Shown: in pieces, positions 10,846-21,950 of the stretch
Numbering within the stretch: the stretch's first letter is position 1
Layout of the letters: every line of letters starts with the position of its first letter
DNA from: Hirundichthys speculiger
Taxonomy: Eukaryota; Chordata; Actinopteri; Beloniformes; Exocoetidae
Length of the DNA: 64,000 nucleotides
Direction of reading: 5' to 3'
Assembly (NCBI GenBank): GCA_018398805.1
Contig: JAGFBZ010001232.1
Span: 117,585 to 181,584 of the forward strand
Position numbers and translations under genes: made by a program
Notes under the pieces: model-generated
The model's database searches: none
What the model was told of the DNA's origin: nothing
Seen by the model: the letters and a program-made list of their open reading frames with translations, nothing else

Positions 10846-11937
10846 AGGAGCCAGTCGGTCTCAGTGAGGTGACCTCAGCGACCCCGGCCAGCTCCGGTCC
10901 AGGCACCGCTCAAGCATCCGTGGGCCGTAGCAGCAAAGGATCAGGGATCAAATCGGCCCGACGTCTCAGTCGAGCTGATGAGCTTGTGTGTGAGCGGGTT
11001 TCCGTCTGGAGGCGGGCCCTCTGATGACGGACCTGAGAGTAAAGGACCCGGCGCCGCCCTCAGACGGAGATGTTGAACCTCCAGATCACAGTATGGGAGC
11101 TGTGAGGAGAATCTACGTGGACTTTTCTCAAAGCCATTCTCAAGCCGACATGATGAAAGGCAGCGCACATTCGGCGAGATATCAGAGCTATCAACGAGAG
11201 AGGACAGCTTAAAGGACGCTCGCTGTGCGCTCGCACCGGTTCCTCCGCATCCGTATCACGACCAGGAGTCGGATAAGCAGAAGTCGATGGACGGATAAGA
11301 AATGTTCCCGTTCTTTGATTGGGGTGTGCTGAACTCGCCACTACGAAGGCGTCATGCAGACGGGCGACGCCGTTGAGGCGCCCTGCGTGGGAGAAAACAA
11401 CTCCACAAGCTTAGCAGGTTAGCTTTTACATGCGGATAAATGTATGAATAGAAAACACAGGACACGAGGCAAAACCCTTCTTCTGAGGCTCCGCCATGAA
11501 CGACGACGCCATGATTGAATCACCGACCCCCTCGTCCTCCAGGGCCGCCGCCGCCTCTCGTCTCGTCAAAGGTCTGGCAGCGAGTCCATCGTGGGATCCG
11601 ACGGCCTCGTCTGCGAGGGGCACAGGTGCATTACTTCCAACTCCCCGAGCGACGAGTCAGAACGTTCAGAAGTTTACGTCTGCTGCTGGTTCGGTTCCCA
11701 GCTGGTCACATGCAGACGCTCGCTTGGTCAAGAGCTCTTTGCAACCGTTTTCAGCGCCGGGTCCAAACCTTCACCCTCAGGAATGAAAACGTCAGAGACG
11801 TGGATGTTCAGGAGGGAAAGTCAGAGAGGTCAAACTGCCAGGCAGCAGACGAGAGGAAGAGCAAAGAAGAGATTTATGGATGTAGTGAGAGAGGATGCAG
11901 AGGATGGAGGTTGGATGGAGGCGGATGATTGGCTGTG
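10846..11937. other. Unique, no gene supported
   Basis: About 1.1 kb. There are overlapping open frames at 11496-11944 in three frames (up to 137 codons) and one on the minus strand at 11060-11341, but none has a recognisable domain and they compete with each other. A CpG-rich composition explains the lack of stops. Confidence 0.4.
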
Positions 11938-12178
11938 GGGTTAGTGTTAGGGTAGAAGAAGAAGAGAACATTAAACTACCACGTACACTAAACTAAAGGG
12001 TTAGTGTTAGGGTAGAAGAAGAAGAGAACATTAAATTACCACGCACACTAAACTAAAGGGTTAGTGTTAGGGTAGAAGAAGAAGAGAACATTAAATTACC
12101 ACGCACACTAAACTAAAGGGTTAGTGTTAGGGTAGAAGAAGAAGAGAACATTAAACTACCACGCACACTAAATTAAAG
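11938..12178. repeat. 60-bp tandem repeat, four units
   Basis: Units start at 11941, 12001, 12061 and 12121. Each opens with TTAGTGTTAGGGTAGAAGAA and ends near CACACTAAACTAAAGGG. Differences between units are few (ACGTAC or ACGCAC, AAACT or AAATT), so the array is young. The first 14 bases are telomere-like. Confidence 0.95.
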
Positions 12179-12335
12179 GCACATGGTTAAAGACATGGTT
12201 GGTAATTCTGGGTACCCTCTGCATTTAAAACCAACATTTCTGTGCAGATCAGCGGGTTTCTCGTTTGGACCTGGAGGACACAGACTCCAACTAAACCGGA
12301 CCTCCAAACCCCACACAGCTGCCCCACTCACCTAA

Positions 12336-13520
12336 AGTACTGGTACTGGTACTGTACTGGTATCGGTACTGCACTGGTATCTGTACAGTACTGGTACTGG
12401 TACTGTACTGGTATCGGTACTGTACTGGTATCGGTACTGTACTGGTATCGGTACTGCACTGGTATCGGTACTGTACTGGTATCGGTACTGTACTGGTACT
12501 GGTACTGTACTGGTATCAGTACTGTACTGGTATCGGTACTGTACTGGTACTGGTACTGTACTGGTATCGGTACTGTACTGGTACTGTACTGTACGTACGG
12601 TACTGTACTGGTACTGTACTGTACGTACTGTACTGGTATCGTACTGTACTGGTACTGGTACTGTACTGGTACTGTACTGGTATCGGTACTGTACTGGTAT
12701 CGGTACTGTACTGGTATCTGGTACTGAACTGTACGGTACTGTACTGGTATCGGTACTGCACTGGTATTGGTACTGTACTGGTATCGGTACTGTACTGGTA
12801 TCGGTACTGTACTGGTATCAGAACTGTACTGGTATCGGTACTGTACTGTATCGGTATCGGTACTGTACTGGTATCGGTGTACTGTATCGGTACTGTACTG
12901 GTATCGGTACTGTACTGGTATCGGTACTGTACTGTATCGGTACTGTACTGGTACGGTACTACTGTACTGGTATCGGTACTGTACTGGTATCGGTACGGTA
13001 CTGTATGGTATCGGTACTGTACTGGTATCGGTACTGTACTGGTATCAGTACTGTACTGGTATCGGTACTGTACTGGTATCGGTACTGTACTGGTATCGGT
13101 ACTGTACTGGTATCGATACTGTACTGGTATCGGTACTGTACTGGTGTCAGTACTGTACTGGTATCGGTACTGTACTGTATCTGTACTGTACTGGTATCGA
13201 TACTGTACTGGTATCGGTACTGTACTGGTGTCAGTACTGTACTGGTATCGGTACTGTACTGGTATCGGTACTGTACCGGTGTCAGTACTGTACCGGTATC
13301 TGTACTGTACTGGTATCGGTACTGTACTGGTATCGGTACTGTACTGGTATCGATACTGTACTGGTATCGGTACTGTACTGGTATCGGTACTGTACTGGTA
13401 TCGGTACTGTACTGTATCGGTACTGTACTGGTATCGATACTGTACTGGTATCGATACTGTACTGGTATCGGTACTGTACTGGTATCAGTACTGTACTGGT
13501 ATCGGTACTGTACTGGTATC
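12336..13520. repeat. 17-bp minisatellite, about 70 units
   Basis: Unit GGTACTGTACTGGTATC with variants TCAGTAC, TCGATAC, GTGTCAG and short 6-bp deletions. It contains the self-complementary words GTAC and AGTAC-like pairs. As 17 is not a multiple of three and the unit has no stop in any frame, all three plus frames and several minus frames stay open for hundreds of codons; these are not genes. Flanked on the left by TACTGG-rich degenerate units. Confidence 0.95.
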
Positions 13521-13624
13521 GCCTGAGAAAAATCCACTGGTTCACCATCTTCCATCCGTGCTGCAGGTTCGATATTGTTCCCAGACTTCTGAGTCAAATG
13601 GAAAAGAAACGATAAGAGACAAGC

Positions 13625-14495
13625 TGATTCTTTTTATTTTTTATTTTAGGAAGGTTGGAACATTTTTTTGAGTTTTTTTTTACTGTAACACTTAACTTTT
13701 TCACCTTGAAATGATTGGTTTTAATGTTTTAAAAATCCCTCTGACATTTCATTGAGAAACATTTGGGAGATTTTAAACAAAAATTCATGATTTTTAAGAA
13801 AAAAGTTGCAATTATTGAAAATAAAATTCAATAAAAAAACAAAAAAAATTTCAACAAAAAACTGTATTAAAAAAATTTGCAGTTTTGAAAAGTTTATATC
13901 ATACAACTTAAACATTTTTTAAATTATAAAGTCAGAATTTTGTGAAATTTGTGACTAAGAAAAAAGAAAACTGATTCTTTTTATTTTTTATTTTAGGAGG
14001 TTTTACTGTAACACTTAACTTGTTCACCTTGAAATGATAGTTTTAAAAATCCCTCTGACATTTCATTCAGATACATTTGGGGGATTTTAAACAAAAATTT
14101 GTGATTAAGAAAAAAGTTGCAATTACTAAAAAAAAATTTTAATAAAAAAACAAAAAATTTTCAACCAAAAAAAAATGTTTTTAAAAAATTTGCAGTTTTG
14201 AAAAGTTTATATCATACAACTTAAAAAAAACTTTAAATTATAAAGTCAGAAATTTGTAACTTTAAGAAAAAAAAGAAACACTTAACTTTTTCAACTTGAA
14301 ATGATAGTTTTAAAAATCCCTCTGACATTTCATTCAGAAACATTTGGGGGATTTTAAACAAAAATTTGTGATTTAAAAAAAAAAGTTGCAATTATTGAAA
14401 AAAAATTTCAATTAAAAATAATTTTTAAAAAATTATCAAAAAATTTGCAGTTTTGAACTTAAAAAACTTAAACATTTTTCAAATTATAAAGTCAG
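13625..14495. repeat. AT-rich tandem repeat, three units of 220-320 bp
   Basis: Three successive copies share AACACTTAACTTTTTCACC, AATCCCTCTGACATTTCATT, GATTTTAAACAAAAATT and GTTGCAATTA blocks, starting at about 13688, 14009 and 14276. Two of them also share the upstream word CTGATTCTTTTTATTTTTTA at 13624 and 13971. Divergence is mostly in homopolymer length. Confidence 0.85.
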
Positions 14496-16270
14496 AATTT
14501 TGTGAAATTGATCTGTCTTGATCTGGCTACAACAAAACTTTTTTATTCTAAGAATGATTTGAAAAAAGAAGCAATTTTTGCAAAATTTTAAGATAAAAAA
14601 AAACCTCTTTTCCAACACAAATTTTGAATATTGTGAAATTTGGCATTTTTCAATGAATATTTGTGACTTAAATCCCAAAGGTTGCAGTCTTGATAGCACA
14701 CCCAGGCACGGCAGTTACGCTTTGACACCAGTCGAGCGAAGTGAGCCAACCTCAACAGCAAAACCCAGAATTCCAAGTTCCACGTCAAACGAACACGAGC
14801 AGGTTTGTTCTGACCAGTTTGTCCAGAAACGCCGTCGTAGATTGAGTTCAGGAACTAGCAGGAAATCTGGGGTCTACGTCTATACTCCGTTCACGTCAGC
14901 CAGTTTCAGGGGCGGAGTCAGCCGCTTGACTTGACTCCACCCCTCTTTTTGAAATCTGCATTGTAGCTTCTGCGCCACCAGTTTCCCAATGGATTGCTGT
15001 ACGACTTTATATTTTCAGACTGAATGTGCACAGCACAGAAAAAAGCGATGGCGCTGGCACTGAGACTCGCTCATTAAGCCCCGCCAGCTCGTCTGCAAAC
15101 AGCTCAGGATTTTGTTTTATTACACATTTTCATATACGAGGAAAGTACTTAACATTGTGATTCCACAGGATACAAAAGTGTTTTCAGTGCAAACCAGATC
15201 TGATATAAAAAAAAAAGAGATCACATAGTCAAGATTAAACATTAGTATTAGTGTGTTGTTTTCTCCATTACAGAGATAAATACTTATATTAATGTTCTGT
15301 GTATTCAGCGTCTTCTCGCAGCTTTTCAGACGCTTCACTGTTTGCACGCCACCGTGTCATAAAGACGCTTAAACCACACACCTGTTCTGCAGGGTATCTC
15401 TCTCCTCAACTCAACAACGCTGGATCGGCCTTATCAGCCCGCCGGCTTTGTATCCGTATAGTTGGAGGATTTTCAGCGAGTAGGTGGGTGGCTGTTAGAG
15501 ATGCTACAAAGAAGAGAAAAACACAGGGAGTGGGAGGAGGGAGGAGGGGGGGGTTAGAGGTGGCGATAAACAGAGTTGGGTGGGGTGCTGGGGGGTGCTT
15601 TGCAACGATAAATCAAGTTCCAGACTAATCTATTTAGCATGCTCTCACCATTATCCTGTCAGTGAAACAGCTAATTAATTAACTGATTCCACAATGAAGA
15701 GGTTTTGAATGAGCCTATTTAGATAATTACTACAAGGAGCCGATCGGGCCAGTCATTTACAACTGTCACACCGGCTCCAGCGTTGGCAGCTGCCCTTCAT
15801 GCCGGCCTTCACCGTCGCAAACATCCTCCACGCTGCATGACAACAGCGCTGTTGGGCGGTCGGTGGCGCCGGTCCATCCGCAACCTCGCAGATTCGTTAA
15901 AAGTGACTATTGTAGTCGAATCTCCCCTTTCTGTTCGACGGGATTCTCCTAGACGAGGCGTAAAAGATCTATCTCTTTCCACGTCTGGCGTCACCGTCCA
16001 GTCACCAAGAAAAGGTTCCTGCTGATGGCGTTTTAAACCCGACAGCTGAACACATCAGCGTGAAGAGAAGAAGGGTAACGTTGACCAAAAGAAATCCAAC
16101 AGACTCGGGTCTTCGTATTCAGCGCCATGATGGTCTGATGGAGCCGATCCCAGTTCTCTTTAGGAGGAAGGCAGGTGACCCTGGACAGGTGCCAGTCAAT
16201 CGTAGAGCCTCATTGGCTGCAAATTTCAAAAAGACAAAAACAACTTTAAAGCTACGCTATGTTGGTATTA
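14496..16270. other. Mostly unique DNA, no gene
   Basis: 14496-14690 continues the AT-rich style. 14700-15640 is unique with a G-rich patch at about 15530-15560. The small open frames (75-118 codons) have no recognisable domain. 15640-15790 is listed separately as a possible CNE. Confidence 0.4.
15640..15790. promoter_or_regulatory. Candidate conserved non-coding element
   Basis: A non-repetitive, non-coding block with dense homeodomain-type cores (CTAATTAATTAACTG, ATAATTACTAC) and the words TGAATGAGCC and GTCATTTACAAC, between repeats that are clearly decaying. The look is that of vertebrate developmental enhancers. Conservation itself cannot be seen from one sequence. Confidence 0.3.
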
Positions 16271-16278
16271 CAGTTAAA

Positions 16279-16390
16279 AACAGTGTTGGGCAAGTACACT
16301 TTCTACACGAACTAGTTCAGTTCACCATTTCAAAAAATGAACTAAATAGTTCTTTTTAGTTCATTTTTTAAAAATTCGTTTTTAATGTTG
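16279..16390. mobile_element. Possible hAT terminus fragment
   Basis: CAGTGTTGGGCAAGTACACT followed by GAACTAGTTCAGTTCA and a complementary TGAACTAAATAGTTC resembles the end of fish hAT elements with GAACTAGTTC palindromes. No matching right end found. Confidence 0.35.
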
Positions 16391-16524
16391 CTGCAAACAA
16401 TTATTTGTCAAAATGATTACCACTGCCCATATACTACCCCACCACAAACGGCAATTATTTTATCCATTTTAACTGTTGAAAACTATGTGTCCAATTCTGA
16501 ATCCTGAACCAACCAGGGTTCACA

Positions 16525-16551
16525 TTAGCATTAGCATTAGCATTAGCATTG
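16525..16551. repeat. (ATTAGC)n microsatellite
   Basis: Four to five tandem ATTAGC units. Confidence 0.9.
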
Positions 16552-16590
16552 AAGGGACAGCTCATGTAAAACTGTAATTTCCTCTCTACA

Positions 16591-16732
16591 CCAGCCGCCA
16601 TTCCCAAACTTCAGAATACCAAGGCCCAGTTTGAAATGTGAAAAATCTGGGCGCCGGTCCCCATTAACCACGAAAAATAAGGGATTACCGTATGTAGACA
16701 GGTTTGGGCAGCAAGTACTAGGATGGTCAGGG
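16591..16732 (+). mobile_element. hAT-like end fragment
   Basis: CAGCCGCCATTCCCAAACTT and GTTTGAAATGTGAAAAATCT match the left end of the complete element at 32356-32729 (CAGCCGTTCCCAAACTT, TTAAAATGTGAAAAATCT). It runs into the ISL2EU-like element; its right half is not found. Confidence 0.6.
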
Positions 16733-16905
16733 ATTCTCGATCACGAACATCCGGGCCACTGGGCATCCGCGGGCCATAGCAACCAGGCCATAGCAACCAG
16801 TCCGTGGGGGCAAACAATCGCTCACCTGTTGCTAGCGAAGCCGATGCATTTAGCATTTTGTGCCTGTTTTTTTCTGATTTCGTGCAGTTTACGATCGGGG
16901 GAAAG

Positions 16906-17408
16906 ATGGTGAAGAACTGTTGTGTTCAACTGCACCAACAATGTTGCTCGCCAGTCGCTTTTGTCATTTTATATGATTCCTAGCGAGGCTACTGAGCCTG
17001 AAAGAAGAAGAAAATAGCCGCTATTAACAGAGCAGACGAAGATACTCCAGGGAAACTATGGTGCCCAAATCAGACTACGGGTATGTTTGTTCAGCACATG
17101 TTGTAACAGGTAAGAAATCAGATTTTTTCAAGATATTTTAGTTTTTAATTTCTATGTTTAGATCTAATATTTTGACGTGTTTGGGGAGGCACCATTATAG
17201 ATCGTTGAGGTCTGGTAAAAAAAACATGCTAGGTCTGTCTGCTGGGGCTGCTGACCCAAGTGACTGTCAAGAGACTCCATAATATATCTAGCCTCTAATT
17301 TCAAATTTTAAATATTTATTTTCAGGAAGAAAAGTCAACCAGAAGGATCACCAGATTATGTTCCATCTGTGTTCGAACACAAACCAAAGTCCGGACAGTC
17401 AGGCCAGG
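16906..17408 (+). pseudogene. Broken THAP-domain gene (two exons)
   Basis: Exon 1 at 16906-17109 starts ATG with M-V-K-N-C-C, continues after a frameshift with F-N-C-T-N-N, then L-L-S-F-Y-M-I-P-S, a second frameshift before I-A-A-I-N-R-A-D, and after a third Y-V-C-S-A-H-V-V-T-G. This is the C2CH order of a THAP zinc finger (paired Cys at the start, C-x2-H at the end, Pro and Trp between). It stops at a CAG/GTAAG donor. After an intron, an AG at 17324-17325 precedes exon 2, which reads S-P-D-Y-V-P-S-V-F, the usual continuation after a THAP domain, one base out of phase. At least three frameshifts: dead. Likely the transposase N-terminus of the surrounding element; a host THAP gene is less likely because of the terminal repeats around it. 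Confidence 0.72.
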
Positions 17409-17504
17409 GGTCTGTGTCACGTTTTAGCAGAGCTAAATTTAATTCTTTATGTATTGGGGACTGTGTATTGGTGTTTAAATATTTAAAATAGTTTCAAAAA
17501 AGTT

Positions 17505-17714
17505 TTAATTACCAGGAGTTTTTACGAGGTAATGGTACACATCTGGGTACCCCAAACGAGGCCATTGTTTGTGGTTATTTATCCAAGAATCGGCTGTGTG
17601 CTTGTATGGACACAAATCTAGACCGACTATGTCCAGTTTTGCTTTATACCTCGCTAAAGCCTCTGGCTTCAACTCATTCTGATATAGGTAAGTCATGCTC
17701 GCCACCACAGGCAC
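17505..17714 (-). pseudogene. Fragment of YqaJ-type mobile-element protein
   Basis: A 69-codon open frame on the minus strand, first ATG at 17696. It contains L-K-P-E-A-L-A-R-Y, then K-L-D-I-V-G-L-D-L-C-P-Y and Y-P-D-V-Y-H-Y-L-V-K-T-P-G. I recall this motif order from N-terminal parts of large teleost and invertebrate proteins that carry a YqaJ recombinase/nuclease domain. The frame breaks exactly at a GTAATT splice-donor-like word (17512-17507), as expected if this is one exon. The nuclease domain itself is absent. Identification is from memory, so moderate. Confidence 0.5.
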
Positions 17715-17928
17715 CCGTGACGATCGCTAAACAAAGTTAAAAAACAATAAAGATGCAAAATAGCTACCTGGATACAATGTTGTTTGCCCCCCTAACGCTA
17801 AAACCGGAAGTGTAACCATGGCCGATCACATGGTACGTGACATCACGCCGATATCGAGAATGCAGACTGCAGGTTAGCATGTTAGTTGATGTGCTACAGA
17901 GATGATGTATACAGTTGGAGGGAATACC

Positions 17929-17963
17929 CCCCCCCCCCCCCACACACACACACACACACACAC
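17929..17963. repeat. Poly-C then (CA)n
   Basis: A run of C followed by about 11 CA units. Confidence 0.95.
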
Positions 17964-18670
17964 AAAAGCACCCAGAGTGAAACCTTCTCGAGTCCACAAA
18001 ACTCCCACGTCCCATCCACGGTGGCTGCTAGGAGCTGGTCCACCTGGACACACCTGCGTGGATCTCACCTGCTCACGTCAAACCCAGAACTCTCCAGATG
18101 ACTTCATTTGGTCTCCAACCTCACAATCCACATCTTTCATTGACTAAAACACACACACACAGATCAGCACTTCACATGAGAGGCTCCATGTCAGAAACAC
18201 ATCAAGTCGTCCAATCCGAGAGGGTCAAATCCAGAGGACTGTAATAAGAAATTAAAGTGAGAGGAAGATAATTAGCTCTGCAAGATGCAACGGCAGTTCT
18301 TAAGCTTCTATCTGTTCAAATAAACAATTACTTGATCAATTTTGCTTGATTAAAGGGTTACGGTTTTCATTGTTTTTCTGAGTCAAACAGCTCATAACTC
18401 ATTTTATGTTCTCATTGAAGCAGCGATGGCGTAGTTCTGTATTTGATCTCCCTGTGACCAACTTCCAATCATCTCTAATTAAGAGCGACAGAGCGAGGAT
18501 GGAAATGTACTCTAAATACCTTAAACAGAGCGACTTTGAAAACAAGAGCTCTCAAATAAGTTACCAACTCCTTGATTGTCTTGTTGTCGGGAGGTTTTCA
18601 TCACAACCAGCAAACTTTCTGATATCTGAAAGATCAAACTTGTGTTGCTTCATCCACATGAGCTGATATG
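17964..18670. other. Unique DNA with possible CNE
   Basis: No gene. The block 18225-18365 (GAGGAAGATAATTAGCTCTG, AAATAAACAATTACTTGATC, TGCTTGATTAAAGGG) and 18460-18600 are low-repeat, AT-rich and contain homeodomain and TCF-like cores; candidate CNEs by look only. Confidence 0.35.
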
Positions 18671-18679
18671 GGGGGTTGG

Positions 18680-20043
18680 TCTAATTTTCCATTAGTTTTA
18701 GTTTTTAGTTTAGTTTTTCAAATTCAGTTAGTTTTAATTCATTTTTAAAACAGTTTTCCTAGTTTTTATTCATTTTTGTTTTGAAATACTTAGTTTTAGT
18801 TGAGTTTTTATTAGTTTCAGAGTTAGTTTTAGTTTTATTTTGTAAATTAGGGTTGTAGTTTTGGTTGGAGTGAAGCACTGGACTTTTTGAAGGCTATCGA
18901 ATCACATAGTCGTGTTTACATTCTGGTCTCAATAAACATATTTATCAATGCGTCTTCCCTCTTGTGGTGTTCCTGCGTATTTACTGACCAGCAGCTATCT
19001 GGTCTCCATGGAAACAGTCCATTATAGTTGCTGTTTTCTCCCGTTCCTTCCCAACGCTGACTGGCCTGCAGCTGTAGCTTCTCTTTCCAGGGGGCTAGCT
19101 TAGGCTAGCTTATTCAACTAGTCTTGGTTAGCCTTCTTTCCAGGGGGCTAGCTTAGGCTAGCTTATCCAGCTAGTCTTGGTTAGCCTTCTTTCCAGGGGG
19201 CTAGCTTATCCAGGTAGTCTTGGTTAGCCTTCTTTCCAGGGGGCTAGATTAGGCTAGCTTATCCAGCTAGTCTTGGTTAGCCTTCTTTCCAGGGGGCTAG
19301 CTTAGGCTAGCTTATTCAACTAGTCTTGGTTAGCCTCTCTTTCCAGGGGGCTAGCTTAGGCTAGCTTATCCAGGTAGTCTTGGTTAGCCTTCTTTCCAGG
19401 GGGTTAGCTTAGGCTAGCTTATCCAGCTAGTCTTGGTTAGCCTTCTTTCCAGGGGGCTAGCTTAGGCTAGCTTATCCAGCTAGTCTTGGTTAGCCTTCTT
19501 TCCAGGGGGCTAGCTTAGGCTAGCTTATCCAGCTAGTCTTGGTTAGCCTTCTTTCCAGGGGGCTAGCTTATCCAGGTAGTCTTGGTTAGCCTTCTTTCCA
19601 GGGGGGCTAGCTTAGACTAGCTTATCCAGCTAGTCTTGGTTAGTATTCCACACATTGTATCACCTGCTTCTACAACAAGGCTCTTATTTTTATCGTTAAC
19701 ACAGTCGTAGTCAAAGAAATCCCAAATAGGACTGAGACGCTTTCTACCAACTTTTGCCGCAGCCATCACTGATGATCAATTTTTTTGGGGCTGTTGTACG
19801 GCGAAACAAAGTTAATAGATTTCAAACATTTATAAGAAAAAAAAAATTACAAACAGGAAAACGAAGGACGTTCTTGACATTATTATAGTTAATTTTAGTT
19901 CATTTTATAAACACATAATACAGTTTCAGTTAGTTATATATATTTTTTTAAAACTTGTTTTTATTTTATTTCAGTTAACGAAAATGTTTTTTCAATTCTA
20001 GTTTTCGTTATTTCGTTCGTTTTCGTTAGAGATAATAACCTTG
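18680..20043. mobile_element. hAT-like element hosting a 53-bp minisatellite
   Basis: Both edges are built of TTAGTTTTAGTTT-like words: left 18693-18855, right 19880-20040, ending TTTTCGTTAGAGATAATAAC and CTT. The right end resembles the terminus of a common fish hAT family (AAGGTTATTATC when read inward). Left terminus is less clear. The central 550 bp is the 53-bp array. No transposase, no clean TSD found. Confidence 0.45.
19088..19640. repeat. 53-bp minisatellite, about 11 units
   Basis: Units contain CTTTCCAGGGGGCTAGCTTA, GGCTAGCTTATCCAGCTAGT and CTTGGTTAGCC. Several units lack the internal TAGGCTAGCT word and are about 42 bp. GCTAGC and CTAG palindromes recur. Variants AGCT/AGGT and ATTCAAC/ATCCAGC appear in repeated order, suggesting expansion by multi-unit blocks. 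Confidence 0.93.
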
Positions 20044-21299
20044 GGGGGGGGGGGGGTCACCACGGTTGCATCACCTCTCCGTCCACGTGCACGGCCTGGT
20101 TCTGTTCACAGTGTGGGAAAGCTAAGTTAAATCCGCTCCAAGCTTCGCTCACCGCCGAGTCACTGATCGGGGTTTTGTCTCGTCACCTTTCTTCCTCAAT
20201 CAGAACATCAACCAAACGGCTCAATCCACTCCATCAGATCACAGCTCCTCTCTACATATCTCCTCTTTTGCCTCCTTTTCTTCTGCCCTCGTCTGGATAA
20301 TGGTCAATCATGGCTCCTTTCACCCGTCCCTCCCCAGACCCCTCATTACCCCGGGGGTTTGTTTGTTTGTTCCTTGGTCACAGAAGCTGAATTGAGCAGC
20401 CGGCGGGGGTGGACGGAAAAGAGGGGAGGGTCAGAAAGTGCGTGGAGGGTGGGGGGGGGGGGGGGGTCCCCATGGCTCTGAAGAGGACAGATCAGCAATC
20501 ACAGAGAGGGAGGTCGTGGGAGGTTACTTTTATCAGCGAAGATGCTAATGCTAATTATTACAAGGAGGATTAGGGCAGCAGTGATGATGCCTCTTCAAAA
20601 GAAAAAGAAAAGAGATGCGGTGATTGCGTTAAAAAAGAAAAATAAATCAAAAAGAGTTGGGATACTTTTGGGAGAAATGATTTGCAGGACTTATAAACTC
20701 ACACTGGAACATTGAGGACGAGGAACTGCATCGTCTAAAGAGGAAAATAAGGCCACTTTTAAAGTTCGGACAGGTTCACCATGACGATTTCATGTTTCAT
20801 GACGGACTCATTCTGGGTTGACTGGGATACGTCCTGTTTGACCAGTTGATGTGACGATGCTCGGTGGTCTGGTTTTAGCAGAAACGCCAAATACCTGAGG
20901 TGCCCATCTGTTCTCTAGAGCTCTAGGAGTTTACGTCTGGTTCCGTCTTTTTCTGACATTTTTGCTCCAAACCCGTCGCTCGCTCAGCCAAGATCATGAA
21001 CTGAAAAAATTAGGCCCCCGTACGGGATTGTACCTGAGCAAAACCGATGTGGTCCCAACCGATATCCCAGATGGATCCCGCATTTAAACGTTAGCTGGTT
21101 AAATTAGGTTAAGAGATGACACCTGGTGGTGGCACGTGTAGTTACGGTCAACGTACGTCTCTAAAGCAGTACAGGATTATATATATTATATATATTATAT
21201 GCTAAATATACCATAATTCCCCTAATAAACTAGAACGAGCAAAACACGACCAGGGGGGCGTCTGTTTTGACCACCAAAGTTTCCAGATATTGTTCTGAC
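20044..21299. other. Unique DNA, G runs, possible CNE
   Basis: G runs at 20044-20056 and 20450-20466. The block 20505-20620 (GGTTACTTTTATCAGCGAAG, GCTAATGCTAATTATTACAA) is a candidate CNE. The rest is unique with no gene; 21178-21200 is (TATA)-rich. Confidence 0.4.
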
Positions 21300-21594
21300 T
21301 AGGGATGGCCATAATTAATCGATTAATCGATGATTGATCATTAAGAATTTGGTCGAAGACATTCATTTTCATCGATTAACCAAATTTTTTTTTGTTTTTT
21401 TTCAAACAATCTGAATGTAGGTTATCAGATTCACGTCCTCAAACAATGCGATGCATTTCTCTGTGCCACCGATAGAAATTTGCCACCAGGGGGCAACATT
21501 TCACCATCACCCTACCCTGGCTGGCCTCAGCTGTTACATGCGAGCTTCTGTAGGTCATCGCCTAATCATGTAGCGGTCGCGGTGAAGTGTGGCG

Positions 21595-21711
21595 TGGAAC
21601 CATTTTAGTTTAGAAAATGAGCAAGTGTACTGCAATCACTGCAATGCTAATTACAAATACAATTAATCGACAACGACAATGATGTATCACTTGAACAACG
21701 CGCATCCAAGC
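21595..21711 (+). pseudogene. BED zinc-finger fossil of hAT transposase
   Basis: Reads W-N-H-F, then V-Y-C-N-H-C-N-A-N-Y-K-Y (cysteine codons at 21631 and 21640), a TAA stop at 21664, then T-M-M-Y-H-L-N-N-A-H-P (histidine codons at 21688 and 21703). C-x2-C and H-x4-H with the leading W-x-x-F are the BED finger signature of hAT transposases. One in-frame stop makes it dead; all four zinc ligands are still present. Confidence 0.8.
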
Positions 21712-21950
21712 CTTGTAAAGGACGGTGGAGGCGGTTCATCATCAGCCTAGCCTAGCCTAGCCTAGCCTCGGTGTTAGCACAGACCAGAAGGAGCTGCAGC
21801 GCACATCGAGCACACAACAAGCGCATCTTTTTAAGACACAAAAAGCCTGTAATACTGGCGCCTTGATATAAATTGTCCTTGTTCAGTAGTCTCCTCGATA
21901 TCTCTTGTTTTATTATCGTTGTTTTTTTAAAGAAAAGAAACAGGAAACTT

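Larger units (their letters stand above)
16733..17861. mobile_element. ISL2EU-like DNA transposon relic
   Basis: Left end ATTCTCGATCACGAACATCC, right end GCGTGATG-type sequence reading outward GATATCGAGAAT; the terminal match is ATTCTCGAT in inverted orientation, with AT at each outer edge. Inside lie a broken THAP-domain gene on the plus strand and, on the minus strand, an exon-like fragment resembling the N-terminal part of YqaJ-nuclease proteins. A THAP transposase plus a YqaJ nuclease is the known gene pair of the ISL2EU group. A 131-bp deletion derivative with the same ends is at 21951-22081. About 1.13 kb, so most of both genes is missing. Confidence 0.65.

Noticed and set aside
11496..11944. 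Possible exon from overlapping 96-137-codon frames
   Set aside because: Three frames are open together in CpG-rich DNA, and none shows a domain or splice signals that favour it.
12242..13671. Tyr/Cys/Val-rich open frames up to 282 codons
   Set aside because: Produced by the stop-free 17-bp unit in every frame.
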